A stretch of DNA of 36,135 bases from Bacteroidaceae bacterium (GCA_017448965.1 JAFSKK010000025.1:1-36135), one strand, 5' to 3'; counted from the stretch's first letter, positions 8,580 to 17,299 are shown. Numbers and translations: made by a program. Notes: a model not told the origin generated them from the sequence alone.

Positions 8580-9809
8580 ATGAGAAGAGCAACATTTTCT
8601 GTTTTGTTCTACGCGAACAAGAGTAAGGTAAAGGACGGCATCGTGCCAGTGATGGGCAGAATCACCATCAACGGGACACAGAGCCAGTTCAGTTGTAAGC
8701 GCAGCATCCCACTGTCATTATGGGATGCCAAGGGCAACTGCGCCAAAGGCAGAACAAGGGAGGCACTGGACTTGAACCGCGACCTTGACAACATAAAAGC
8801 ACAGATTATCAAGCACTACCAGCACCTGTCAGACCGTGAGGCATTCGTCACGGCTGAGATGGTGCGCAATTCCTATCAAGGCTTCGGCAGCGAGTATGAG
8901 ACCTTGCTACGAGCCTTTGACAAGGATTGTGAGAGTCTGAAACGGCGTGTCGGCAAGGACAGGGCATTGGGAACATACAAACTGCAAGTGAGGTCGAGGA
9001 ACTATGTGGCAGATTTTCTTCAAATGAATTTCCGTCGCACTGATATATCCATGCAGGAACTCACGCCCGACTTCATCAAGGACTTTGCCGTATACCTTGC
9101 CAATGACCGCCACTTAGCCAAGTCCACTATCTGGCTGACGTGTATGCATCTGAAAGGAGTTGTAGGCCGTGCCCATGATAACGGCAAGATACAACGCAAC
9201 GTGTTTGCGCAGTTCCACATCAGTCCCAAGTGCAAGGAACGCACGTTTCTGACAGAGGAAGAACTGAAGACGGTGATGGCGCATGAGTTTGAGGATAGTA
9301 ATCTTGCCTTTGTCCGTGACCTCTTCGTATTCATGAACTTCACCGCCCTGTCGTTCGTGGACTTGAAGGAACTGACTACGGATAACATCGTGGAGGTGAA
9401 CGGTGAGAAATGGATTGTCGGCAAACGTCATAAGACGGGAGTACCCTATCAAGTGAAACTGCTGGAAGTTCCCCTGCAAATCATTGAGCGTTACCGTGAC
9501 TTCCCGAAGGGAAATCCCAAATTGGTGTTTGGCGAAGTGAACTACTGGAGTGTCTGTAAGAAGTTGAAGCCAGTGATGAAAGAGTGCGATATCGACAAGC
9601 CCATTTCGGCTCATTGCGCAAGGCATGGGTTTGCTACCATGGCTTTAACGAACGGCATGCCCATCGAGAGCGTGAGCCGAGTATTGGGACACACCAACAT
9701 CGTCACGACACAGATTTACGCCCGCATTACAACACAGAAGTTAGACAACGACCTTACAATGTTGGGTAACAAGTTAAACGCATCATTCAACAATATCAAA
9801 ACAGCATAG
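8580..9809 (+). CDS. int: tyrosine-type site-specific integrase
   Basis: 409 aa. It has an N-terminal arm-binding domain (RRATFSVLFYANKSKVKDG), a SAM-like core-binding domain (about 100-210) and a catalytic domain. Visible catalytic residues are HCARH (His345, Arg348), GHTN (His371) and IYAR (Tyr380), plus KRHKTG for the Lys loop. The usual first Arg region reads NFTALSFVDLKEL, with Ser where Arg is expected; I believe this substitution recurs in Bacteroidetes element integrases. It lies just inside the left repeat and should catalyse integration and excision of the element. Its stop codon is TAG, relevant to the amber-containing ORF later in the element. Confidence 0.92.
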   Translation: MRRATFSVLFYANKSKVKDGIVPVMGRITINGTQSQFSCKRSIPLSLWDAKGNCAKGRTREALDLNRDLDNIKAQIIKHYQHLSDREAFVTAEMVRNSYQGFGSEYETLLRAFDKDCESLKRRVGKDRALGTYKLQVRSRNYVADFLQMNFRRTDISMQELTPDFIKDFAVYLANDRHLAKSTIWLTCMHLKGVVGRAHDNGKIQRNVFAQFHISPKCKERTFLTEEELKTVMAHEFEDSNLAFVRDLFVFMNFTALSFVDLKELTTDNIVEVNGEKWIVGKRHKTGVPYQVKLLEVPLQIIERYRDFPKGNPKLVFGEVNYWSVCKKLKPVMKECDIDKPISAHCARHGFATMALTNGMPIESVSRVLGHTNIVTTQIYARITTQKLDNDLTMLGNKLNASFNNIKTA

Positions 9810-9813
9810 AGAC

Positions 9814-10185
9814 ATGGAAGAGAGAAACATCATCAAGTGGAGCGAGTATAGTGAGTGCACAGAACTGACTATACCGAGTGGGGAGATATGGATGAGCGAG
9901 TCCGAACTGGTGGACTTGTTCGGAGTGTTCATCCCCAAGTTGAGAAACACCATCAAAGCCCTCTACAAAGAGGGACAGGTAAAGCCCTATGAGGCAGAGC
10001 GAACAATCAAAGTGAAGCGAAACCAGTACCTTACCGTATATAATATGGAGGTGGTCATGCTGCTTGCCTTCTGCCTTAATACCTACCAGACAAGGGCTGT
10101 CCGCAGGGAACTTATGGAGCGTATAGAACGCAATCACAAGCCGTTTGAAGTTATCCTGACCGCAATGAGCGGCACAGGAAACTGA
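9814..10185 (+). CDS. RhuM-like small mobilization-region protein
   Basis: 123 aa, starting 4 bases after the integrase stop, hence probably one transcript. The segment SESELVDLFGVFIPKLRNTI followed by YNMEVVMLLAFCLNT resembles the conserved DNA-binding-like N-terminal region of RhuM/Fic-associated proteins and small proteins commonly found beside Bacteroidetes integrases and mob genes. It could be an excision or mobilization accessory factor. I see no enzyme motif. Assignment to the family is moderately secure; its job is inferred from position. Confidence 0.7.
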   Translation: MEERNIIKWSEYSECTELTIPSGEIWMSESELVDLFGVFIPKLRNTIKALYKEGQVKPYEAERTIKVKRNQYLTVYNMEVVMLLAFCLNTYQTRAVRRELMERIERNHKPFEVILTAMSGTGN

Positions 10186-10389
10186 CAGAGAAGAAGAGGG
10201 GCAGACAGGGAAACGGAAAGTTGGAGGATAGTTTGGTGTGCGGGACGGCAGGAAGTCCTGCACACCATCCATCCGCCCATCCTTCTACCTCACCGTCTTT
10301 CCATCCATCCGTCACACGGTACGGCAATGTACGACGGACTTGATGCTGGCGCAGGAACGGGTATTTCCCACAGGCGGAAAATACCGTAG

Positions 10390-10447
10390 CCTATTAGGGG
10401 ATTTTTCGAGCCGCACAACAGAGTTAGTGCTAAAAATCCCCAATAGG
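10390..10447. repeat. large inverted repeat, candidate oriT stem of the mobilizable element
   Basis: CCTATTAGGGGATTTTT (10390-10406) and AAAAATCCCCAATAGG (10432-10447) form a 16-bp stem with one bulged A and a 25-base loop. The repeat lies in a 450-base non-coding stretch directly upstream of the MobV relaxase gene, where oriT sites of this relaxase class are normally found. No protein-like ORF is convincing in 10186-10639. Confidence 0.55.
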
Positions 10448-10549
10448 CCGAGGAGTTGCACCCCTCTGGACACCCTGCCAAGACCGTCGGCAAGAACCGA
10501 ACACGAGCAGAAGCGAAAAGCGAACCTTTTCGATAAGCCAAATGACCAA

Positions 10550-10577
10550 AGCCATGCTTGCATGAGCTTTGGCATGG
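10550..10577. repeat. short inverted repeat GCCATGC / GCATGGC
   Basis: Seven-base arms at 10550-10556 and 10571-10577, about 60 bases before the relaxase ATG. It may be part of the oriT region or a leader hairpin controlling the relaxase gene. Confidence 0.45.
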
Positions 10578-10639
10578 CGAGAAAAGGTGCATAAATATGA
10601 ACGAAACAGAATGTCAAACGGATAAATCTTAACAAGCGA

Positions 10640-11971
10640 ATGGGATACGCAGTATTACACTTAGAGAAAGCAAAAGGAGCGGACAGCGGCATGTCTGCCC
10701 ATATCGAAAGAACCATACAGCCCAAGAACGCCGACCCGACAAGGACGCACCTCAACCGTGAACTTATCCAGTTCCCCGATGGTGTACGTAACCGCACGGC
10801 AGCCATCCAGCACCGCCTTGACACGGCTGGGCTTAAACGCAAAATAGGCAAGAACCAGGTACAGGCCATCCGCATCGTGCTGACTGGCACCCATGCTGAT
10901 ATGGAACAAATAGAGCAGACGGGCAGACTGGATGAATGGTGCCAAGACAACCTTGACTGGCTCCGTAAAACCTACGGGGCAGATAATGTCGTTTCAGCAG
11001 TGTTGCACATGGACGAGGAAACACCGCATATCCACGCCACCATCGTCCCTATCGTGCAGACTGAGCGTAAGAAACAGAAGAAGGAGCAGACCGCCAAGAA
11101 GAAATACAGGACGAAAGCACCTGCACCCCGTCTGTGTGCTGACGAGGTGATGAGCCGTGCCAACTTGATACGTTACCAAGACACATACGCTGAGCAGATG
11201 GCGGCATACGGACTGCAACGTGGTATCAAAGGCTCGGAGGCGCAGCACATATCCACGCATGAGTATTACCGTAGCCTTATTGCGCAGGGCGAGGATTTAC
11301 AGGCGAACATCACCCAACTGCTGGCAAAGGAAGCAGAGGCAAGAGAGGTGATAGCCGAGGCAGAACAGGCAAAGAAAGACCTTGCCCGTATCAAGGTAGA
11401 GGCAAAGACGGAGGAACTGAAGAACTCCGCCACGAAGACTGCCACCACTGCACTCAATGGGCTTAATTCTCTTCTTGGCGGTAATAAGGTTAATAGACTG
11501 GAGAAAGAGAATGCCCAACTGCACAGGGAAGTGGACGAATTGAGCGAGCGCATTGAAAGATTTCAAACTGACATGCAGAAGTTGAAAGACAACCATGCAA
11601 GGGAAAGATACAGGGCGGAGGAACAGCACCAACAGGAGGTGAACAATCTGAAATTCCTTATTGACAAGGCTTATAAGTGGTTTCCGAGTTTCAAACGCTT
11701 CCTCAAAATGGAGCGTGAATGTCTGGATTGTGGCTTCAACATAGAACAGACCGACAAACTGCTGCACGGACTGACCGTCAATTATAGTGGATGGCTTCAC
11801 TCAAACGAGTATAGGCGCAATGCGCTTGCCGATAACGTCATGGCACAGGTGATAAGGGACGAGAAGCGGAACTTGTTCCTGCATATCAACGAGACACCCA
11901 TTGCCCAATGGTTTAAGGAGCAGTTCGGAATAGGACAAAGTGAGGCACAAAGGAAGGGAATTAGGCTATAA
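10640..11971 (+). CDS. mob: MobV-family relaxase (Mob/Pre)
   Basis: 443 aa. The N-terminal relaxase domain shows the family motifs: HIER with His21, HLNREL near residue 37, and the metal-binding HMDEETPHIH (123-132). A long coiled coil (about 230-340) and a C-terminal helical tail follow, as usual for Mob/Pre proteins. It should nick one strand at oriT and pilot it through the machinery of a co-resident conjugative element. The candidate oriT inverted repeat lies 190-250 bases upstream. No separate mobilization accessory protein other than the RhuM-like gene is visible. Confidence 0.92.
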   Translation: MGYAVLHLEKAKGADSGMSAHIERTIQPKNADPTRTHLNRELIQFPDGVRNRTAAIQHRLDTAGLKRKIGKNQVQAIRIVLTGTHADMEQIEQTGRLDEWCQDNLDWLRKTYGADNVVSAVLHMDEETPHIHATIVPIVQTERKKQKKEQTAKKKYRTKAPAPRLCADEVMSRANLIRYQDTYAEQMAAYGLQRGIKGSEAQHISTHEYYRSLIAQGEDLQANITQLLAKEAEAREVIAEAEQAKKDLARIKVEAKTEELKNSATKTATTALNGLNSLLGGNKVNRLEKENAQLHREVDELSERIERFQTDMQKLKDNHARERYRAEEQHQQEVNNLKFLIDKAYKWFPSFKRFLKMERECLDCGFNIEQTDKLLHGLTVNYSGWLHSNEYRRNALADNVMAQVIRDEKRNLFLHINETPIAQWFKEQFGIGQSEAQRKGIRL

Positions 11972-12049
11972 GCCTATCCCTTTTTCTTGCAAACACATTA
12001 AATTTTGCTTTTTTCTTATATTTCTGATCAATATCTCACAGAAATTTAC

Positions 12050-12057
12050 TATTTTTG
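12050..12057 (+). promoter_or_regulatory. -7 element upstream of the secreted protease gene
   Basis: TATTTTTG fits TAnnTTTG and would give a leader of about 200 bases before the ATG at 12266. Within that leader a frame reads NEHTPIIGTATQTGAAFP before a TGA at about 12209. It looks more protein-like than random and could be the remnant of a truncated gene, but I cannot name it. Confidence 0.45.
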
Positions 12058-12265
12058 CACACGGATTTCGTATTTATACGTTAGCCAAGACATATTGCTC
12101 AATAGTCTCACAATCACCACCAAGAGAAATGAGCATACTCCTATTATTGGGACTGCAACCCAAACGGGCGCAGCTTTCCCATATTTAGGAGTGGTTTGTG
12201 GTGAACCGTGAGACGTATGGCGAATGTCTGCGCTCATTTTTGTAAGAATAGAAAATAGATAGCTT

Positions 12266-14659
12266 ATGAGACAGGTAATCACATTTCTGATGGCAGTTTT
12301 ACTTCTTCCTGCCGTTGCGCAAAGGAGTGAGAAACAAGGATGGTATGTAAAGGATTATAACGAATCCACAGCAAAAGCGTACTTGGACAACAACTACTAT
12401 CTTGACAAGGTAGAGGGAATATGGCAGTCTACAGATGGCTACAAATATGCCATTGAAAAGAATGTCGAGAACAGCAAACGTGAATCTAACCGATTTAGGG
12501 TGATTGTTTTAGAGTCAAGTGTTGATGGATGGAGACAGTCAGAGATAAAAGGCTTTATTGATTTCGGAAGTATCAATGAGGTTTATTCAATGAAGTACTA
12601 TACTAAAAATATTTATGACGGGTCTGATTTGTCATCGGAAAATGTATTTTTGGTGTTTGACAACCCAATGATGATGAGTTTTCAAAGATTGAATGGAAAC
12701 AAGATAAACCTTTATAAATTATATCCGAAAGTAGATAATCAACAAGCACAACAAAGCCAATACTCAAATTCAAAACCTGTTGAGCAATGGTCTGGTTCAT
12801 GCGTGGCAATTGGGAAGAAACTCGTTGCAACGAATTTCCATGTGGTTGAAGATGCCCAGAACCTCGTTGTTACTGGCATTAACGGAGACAAGACAACCAA
12901 CTATACAGCCGAAGTAATTCTTACAGATAAGTTTAACGATTTGGCAGTAATGAAGATTACCGACTATCGTTTTAATGGTTTCAATATCAAATATGGGGTA
13001 AAGAATAATGTTTCTGATATTGGAACGGATATCTTTGTTCTTGGCTATCCTCTGACGACCACTATGGGAGAGGATATAAAACTAACAACAGGTGTCATCA
13101 GTTCAAAAACGGGTTTCCAAGGTGATGTGTCACAATATCAAATTTCTGCCGCTGTTCAGCCAGGCAATAGTGGTGGCCCTTTATTTGACAACCAAGGTAA
13201 TTTGATTGGAATTGTATCTGCAAAACATCGTGGTGCTGAGAATGTTGGCTATGCCATAAAACTAAGCTATCTTCGCAACCTGTTAGATTCTTCCAATGAG
13301 CCAATCACGATGAATCTAACAAACACCATATCTTCTCTCTCTTTGCCCGAAAAGGTAAAAGCAATATCGCCTTGTGTTTTATTGGTTAAGGCAAATGTTG
13401 GTACGACCACAAGTAGCTCATCTGGGCAACATAATGGCGGAGTGCAAACTCATCAAGGGACTTCAACGGAAAATAAGGCAAGGGCACAAGCCTTAATGGA
13501 ATCAGCAGGTGAGAAATACGAAAGACAAGATTTCTCAGGTGCCTATAGTGATGCTTGCCAATCTGTAAATCTATATCCAACTCCTGTCAGCCATTACATG
13601 AAAGGATTTCTCGCAGCCTATTTCGCCAATGATGCTGACGCAGCAATAGAATCGTTAGAATATTGTATGAGGGAGAAACATAGACCAGAGGCATGTAGCG
13701 ATATTCTCGCAACTTGTTATGCACAAAAAGATGATTGGGAAAAGGCCATTTTGTATGCTGACAAAGCTTTGGGGTATGATAGAAAGAACATGCATGCATT
13801 AGAGTTGAGGGGAATTGGGAAAAGTGAATTGGGGCGAAAAGATGATGCAATAGCAGACTATCTTCAAGCAATCAAGTTTGATGGTGTTGTTGAATACAAT
13901 TTCGCAAATGTGTACAACAATCTTGCCTTCGAATATATGAAAAAAGGTGAATTGAACAAAGCGAAAGATTATATTGACAAGTCTATTAAACATAGCCATA
14001 CTTATGGTAATGCGTGGGACACGTATGGAGAATTAAATTATCGGCTAGGCAATTATGCAGAATGTATTGATTGCATGAACAAATCCATAACGATAGCCAA
14101 ACTTGCAAAGCAGGCCTCTTGGATTGACAATTCATATTTGTATAGGGGATTAGCGAGAAAGAGTCTTGGAGATATGACTGGAGCATACAAGGACTTAGAG
14201 AGAGCCGTTGAGAAGGGAGACGAAACAGCAAAAGAAGAACTTGCGAAGATAGACGCATCGTCAATTGATTTCAGCTTAGACAACGCATACAATGAAATGT
14301 ATGCAAAACCCACTATACGGAAAAGTGGGGCTCCTCATTTGCAAATAAAGGGTGTCGAAGTTTGCGATGAGTATACTGCAATATATTGTCAATGGACAAA
14401 TACCAAATACTCTCCATCTGGTTGGTATGCAATAGATGCTAATGCATATATTCGTGATAAATCGTCAGGAAAGAAATACCTACTATTAACAACAGAAAAC
14501 TGTGCTATTTCTCCTAACACAACATCAATACAAATTAATGAGACTAAAAGTTTTGTCCTTTATTTCCCCGCTATATCTAAAGATGCAACAGAAATTGATT
14601 TCGTTGAATCAGACAAGAGCGAATGGAAGTTCTATGGCATCAAATTGAAGAAAGAATAA
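12266..14659 (+). CDS. secreted trypsin-like serine protease with TPR repeats
   Basis: 797 aa. A signal peptide (MRQVITFLMAVLLLPAVAQ) is followed by an unassigned beta-rich domain (about 22-155) and a chymotrypsin-fold protease domain (about 170-345). Its triad is visible: TNFHVVED (His192), FNDLAVMK (Asp225) and QPGNSGGPLF (Ser302), closest to the S1C/DegP group. No PDZ domain follows; instead there are five or more TPR-like repeats (about 408-640) and a C-terminal beta domain (about 680-797) that I cannot assign. Export to the periplasm or surface is expected. AT content is visibly higher than in flanking housekeeping genes, consistent with imported cargo. A solitary 5S-like RNA starts two bases after its stop. 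Confidence 0.85.
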   Translation: MRQVITFLMAVLLLPAVAQRSEKQGWYVKDYNESTAKAYLDNNYYLDKVEGIWQSTDGYKYAIEKNVENSKRESNRFRVIVLESSVDGWRQSEIKGFIDFGSINEVYSMKYYTKNIYDGSDLSSENVFLVFDNPMMMSFQRLNGNKINLYKLYPKVDNQQAQQSQYSNSKPVEQWSGSCVAIGKKLVATNFHVVEDAQNLVVTGINGDKTTNYTAEVILTDKFNDLAVMKITDYRFNGFNIKYGVKNNVSDIGTDIFVLGYPLTTTMGEDIKLTTGVISSKTGFQGDVSQYQISAAVQPGNSGGPLFDNQGNLIGIVSAKHRGAENVGYAIKLSYLRNLLDSSNEPITMNLTNTISSLSLPEKVKAISPCVLLVKANVGTTTSSSSGQHNGGVQTHQGTSTENKARAQALMESAGEKYERQDFSGAYSDACQSVNLYPTPVSHYMKGFLAAYFANDADAAIESLEYCMREKHRPEACSDILATCYAQKDDWEKAILYADKALGYDRKNMHALELRGIGKSELGRKDDAIADYLQAIKFDGVVEYNFANVYNNLAFEYMKKGELNKAKDYIDKSIKHSHTYGNAWDTYGELNYRLGNYAECIDCMNKSITIAKLAKQASWIDNSYLYRGLARKSLGDMTGAYKDLERAVEKGDETAKEELAKIDASSIDFSLDNAYNEMYAKPTIRKSGAPHLQIKGVEVCDEYTAIYCQWTNTKYSPSGWYAIDANAYIRDKSSGKKYLLLTTENCAISPNTTSIQINETKSFVLYFPAISKDATEIDFVESDKSEWKFYGIKLKKE

Positions 14660-14660
14660 A

Positions 14661-14765
<105 letters not shown>

Positions 14766-14827
14766 AATAAAGATGATGGCAACTCTATATGAGAGTCATT
14801 TAAACTACAAATTTAAAATTGAATCTT

Positions 14828-15010
14828 ATGAAGAAGTTTTTTAAAACTTTGGAGTAGGCCATTGAGTTCGGGATGTCAATGTACGGCGTTTATACCGCAC
14901 TTGTTGCAGTATTGACATCTACAAATCCTGGGCTCTTTGGTCTGTTCTGCCTCGCCTACGCGATATACGGGGCTGGCAAGTAGATTAAGAAGCTGGATAA
15001 CTTGTTATCC
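14828..15010 (+). pseudogene. tiny membrane-protein ORF interrupted by two in-frame TAG codons
   Basis: ATG at 14828 opens MKKFFKTLE, then TAG (14855-14857), then AIEFGMSMYGVYTALVAVL and a second hydrophobic part (LFGLFCLAYAIYG), then GAGK, TAG (14981-14983), IKKLDNLLS and TGA. With both TAG codons read as an amino acid this is one coherent protein of about 61 aa: amphipathic start, transmembrane hairpin, amphipathic end. Gln (LEQAIEF, GKQIKKL) or Trp would each need one base change per site. The integrase of the same element ends in a true TAG, so element-wide recoding is unlikely; decay by two nonsense changes, or use of the internal ATG at 14873 for a 36-aa product, are the simpler readings. 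Confidence 0.45.
14995..15010. repeat. hairpin GGATAAC-TT-GTTATCC
   Basis: A perfect 7-bp inverted repeat with a 2-base spacer overlaps the end of the small amber-containing ORF. It could be an operator or a weak bidirectional terminator between the convergent small ORF and the minus-strand gene ending at 15055. Confidence 0.45.
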
Positions 15011-15054
15011 TGAACAATGCCCGAAAGGGAGGGTGGGTTGGTGGGAAGTTTTAC

Positions 15055-16200
15055 TTATTCATTAGAAATGTTTCGGTTCTTATAGAAAGTCCCAATACTC
15101 CCATCCTCGTTTATATGAATCGTGTAGTAATCACCTAATAGATAATAGCTTTGTTTTCCATACTTGCTATATCTTTGGTCAGGATGGTCTGTTTTAAATA
15201 CTTGGTAATCGGTATTAATGCCATGAATGATGCGAGACATGACAGCTTCAACATCTTTTTCATACAATTGAAATTTGTCTTTGTGGGCATATTGACTACC
15301 TATTTGTAAATCTTCGACATGGCGTAAATAAATGTGCAAAAAGCCATCTAAATTAAGATACAGCGGGAACTTTCCATGAGCGTTATATCTTTTCTCATGG
15401 AATCTGCGAACGGCATTAATCAAGAAATCGGCTTTGTCAGGTTCGGTCTTTTTTAGTTTTTCTATACTGCTACCAATTTCCCTAAGTCTGTTATCTAAGA
15501 TACCAATACGCTTTGTATAACGCTTCTGGCATAGTCTCATTAAGTCCACTATCTCCTCTTTTGAAATGTTTAGGGTTACGCATTTAAATCCTAAATACAC
15601 ATAGGCGACATCTTCATTCATTTTCCCCTCTGCATCATAGATGTCTGCATTTTCTTCTTCTGTCAGTTTAGTAGGTTCTAATATTAGCTTATATGCTAAA
15701 TAGTTCGCTTGTTCTTCTGGGCATAGCCCAATACCTTTTTCTTTATACGTTTTGAGAGCACCATACATCCACAATATATCGTTTTCATATCCGGAAGGCT
15801 TTGATTCTATCGCTATTGTGTTTATATGTCGTTTCTCTTTACTTCCGTATGTATTTCTATGTTCTGTATATGGTAGCCACTCAATATCTATTATGTCAAT
15901 GGTATTAACGCCAATCTTCTCAAGTGTTTCTATCTTGTTATCGGGCAAATCAAAAAGAAGATACTTCGCTTTCACATATCCATGCGTTCCTGTAACACCC
16001 GTTTTTATATTATGCTCAAGATTTACACGTTCTTGTTGGGTATATAGGAACACAATAGTAAGAGTGTTGCCATATTGCTTTGCAGAGTGGGAGTTTGGAC
16101 GAAAAGTAATGGTGGAAGTGTAATCATTCCTTCCTACTAAATCATATATCTTTTCGAGTGTGTATTTCCCGCAATATGGGCTCTCACATTCTGTTTCCAT
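15055..16200 (-). CDS. unknown protein with BECR-nuclease-like C-terminus, partner of a KilA-N protein
   Basis: 381 aa, family not recognised. The N-terminal half (1-200) is mixed alpha/beta without motifs I know. The C-terminal 110 residues carry LHIYLRHVEDL, a helix with DVEAVMSRII, and a strand pair YYLLGDYYTIHINEDGSIGTF. The order HxxxxH, Asp-led helix and beta-hairpin resembles phage barnase/EndoU/ColicinE5/RelE-fold nucleases; this is pattern matching, not proof. The start is one base after the KilA-N stop, so the two are co-transcribed and probably functionally linked. It could be a toxin or anti-phage effector, or a phage-derived remnant. Confidence 0.65.
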   Translation of the reverse strand: METECESPYCGKYTLEKIYDLVGRNDYTSTITFRPNSHSAKQYGNTLTIVFLYTQQERVNLEHNIKTGVTGTHGYVKAKYLLFDLPDNKIETLEKIGVNTIDIIDIEWLPYTEHRNTYGSKEKRHINTIAIESKPSGYENDILWMYGALKTYKEKGIGLCPEEQANYLAYKLILEPTKLTEEENADIYDAEGKMNEDVAYVYLGFKCVTLNISKEEIVDLMRLCQKRYTKRIGILDNRLREIGSSIEKLKKTEPDKADFLINAVRRFHEKRYNAHGKFPLYLNLDGFLHIYLRHVEDLQIGSQYAHKDKFQLYEKDVEAVMSRIIHGINTDYQVFKTDHPDQRYSKYGKQSYYLLGDYYTIHINEDGSIGTFYKNRNISNE

Positions 16201-16201
16201 C

Positions 16202-17017
16202 TTACTGTTTCAATAATCCTTTATTGTTGCTTTCTTCCAAGACCCGCATTTGCTGAATAGCAATCTGATTAAGTTTTACAAGCCTTTCACCCTGTGGAAC
16301 TCCATCATTGATTAGCACGGCATTGATATTCTCCATATTCGACAAGCATATCAGTTCGTTTATAGTGGCATAGTCACGGATATTGCCCTTCAAGTCGGGA
16401 TTTGCTTCTCGCCATTGTTTGGCAGTCATGCCGAACATAGCCACATTTAGCACGTCTGCCTCCTCTGCATAGATAATGCTTGCTTGTGAGGGTGTCACTT
16501 CTTCTGGTATCAAGTGGCTCTTGATGGCATCAGTATGGATGCGGTAATTGATTTTGGATAGTTCTCTCTTGGCAGTCCATCCTAATAGTTTCTGCTCTTC
16601 CTCTTTTAGCCGTTGGAATTCCTCTATAAGATAGAGTTTGAAAGTCACACTAATTGCAGTTCCAAACTCAAAGGCAATATCTTTGAAGGCATATGTCCCT
16701 CCATATCGTCCTTTCTTCACAATAATGCCAATGGCATTTGTCTCTTCTATCCACTCAGTGGCACTAATGACAAAAGTGGGCAAACCTGCTTGCATTCTAA
16801 AGTGGTCAAATTCGACCACTTTAAAATTCGGGTTGTGTATCATTTCCCAAGTACCAAGGAACTCGATGGTATATCGGTTCCGCAGCCAGTTCTTAATGAT
16901 GTCTGCTGCACGGCTCTCACTTTGCTTGCCATTAGCCATATCGGTAAGCGATATGTAGTCTTTGTCGTTATAAGACAAGACCGTTATTTCAGTATTTTGG
17001 ACGGTAATCTTTGCCAT
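16202..17017 (-). CDS. KilA-N domain DNA-binding protein
   Basis: 271 aa. Residues 1-130 match the KilA-N domain of phage and mobile-element proteins: YISLTDMANGK, DIIKNWLRNR, TIEFLGTWEMIHNPNF, GGTYAFKDIAFEFGTAISV, then KLYLIEEFQRLKEEE. A C-terminal helical domain follows (TPSQASIIYAEEADVLNVAM, MTAKQWREANPDLKGNIRDY). The domain binds DNA in known members. The gene is transcribed from 17043-17050 and heads a two-gene operon with the unknown protein at 15055-16200. It may be the regulatory half of a toxin-antitoxin-like or defence pair. It is AT-rich and lies at the right end of the mobilizable element. Confidence 0.85.
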   Translation of the reverse strand: MAKITVQNTEITVLSYNDKDYISLTDMANGKQSESRAADIIKNWLRNRYTIEFLGTWEMIHNPNFKVVEFDHFRMQAGLPTFVISATEWIEETNAIGIIVKKGRYGGTYAFKDIAFEFGTAISVTFKLYLIEEFQRLKEEEQKLLGWTAKRELSKINYRIHTDAIKSHLIPEEVTPSQASIIYAEEADVLNVAMFGMTAKQWREANPDLKGNIRDYATINELICLSNMENINAVLINDGVPQGERLVKLNQIAIQQMRVLEESNNKGLLKQ

Positions 17018-17042
17018 TGGTTCGTTCTATTATATATTATGT

Positions 17043-17075
17043 GTGCAAAGGTAGCACAAAATCACGAGACAAAAG
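17043..17075 (-). promoter_or_regulatory. promoter of the KilA-N operon
   Basis: TACCTTTG on the minus strand at 17043-17050, with TTTG-like -33 bases about 18 bases upstream, sits about 26 bases before the ATG at 17017. A divergent plus-strand promoter lies close by at 17101-17134. Confidence 0.65.
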
Positions 17076-17100
17076 AACAAAAGGAGAAAAATCCCTCAAA

Positions 17101-17180
17101 AGTTTTGTAATCTCGCATTTTCTGTGTACCTTTGTACCCGACAACGAGCCATTGAAACAGGCTGGTGGTTCTGCGTCGGG
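17101..17180 (+). promoter_or_regulatory. plus-strand promoter and structured leader with no following gene
   Basis: TTTTG at about 17103-17107, about 20 bases, then TACCTTTG (17127-17134), a good Bacteroidetes promoter. The predicted transcript begins with CCCGAC and folds back on GTCGGG about 35 bases later, with an inner GAGCC/GGCT stem. No plus-strand gene follows before the convergent rnc gene. It may make a small RNA, be the broken end of a former gene, or read outward across attR. In the 17018-17407 gap I otherwise see only the KilA-N promoter, attR and the 17300 promoter. Confidence 0.45.
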
Positions 17181-17224
17181 AGTTCTTTGATACGCAAATC
17201 ATAGCAGAATGAGGAAATTAGAAA

Positions 17225-17243
17225 GGTCTCTTATTCGTAACCC
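17225..17243. other. attR candidate
   Basis: GGTCTCTTATTCGTAACCC repeats the left-end sequence at 8375-8393 with one mismatch, in direct orientation, marking the right limit of the mobilizable element. It lies between the KilA-N operon and the host rnc gene. Confidence 0.6.
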
Positions 17244-17299
17244 CGATTTTTCCCAATCCCTCAGACTGCCTTTATACAAAGAAAGATTGCTTTTTCTTC

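Noticed and set aside
10238-10594. A 118-aa plus-strand frame before the relaxase gene
   Set aside because: Composition is not protein-like (many Arg, Ser, Pro, Thr without pattern), and it covers the candidate oriT inverted repeats.
11972-12265. Short frames before the protease gene
   Set aside because: They start upstream of the likely promoter and lack good starts; only a possible protein remnant near 12130-12209 is noted with the promoter entry.
17135-17180. tRNA gene at the right attachment site
   Set aside because: The CCCGAC/GTCGGG stem was checked for a cloverleaf; no T-arm GGTTCGA motif or anticodon arm of correct spacing is present.
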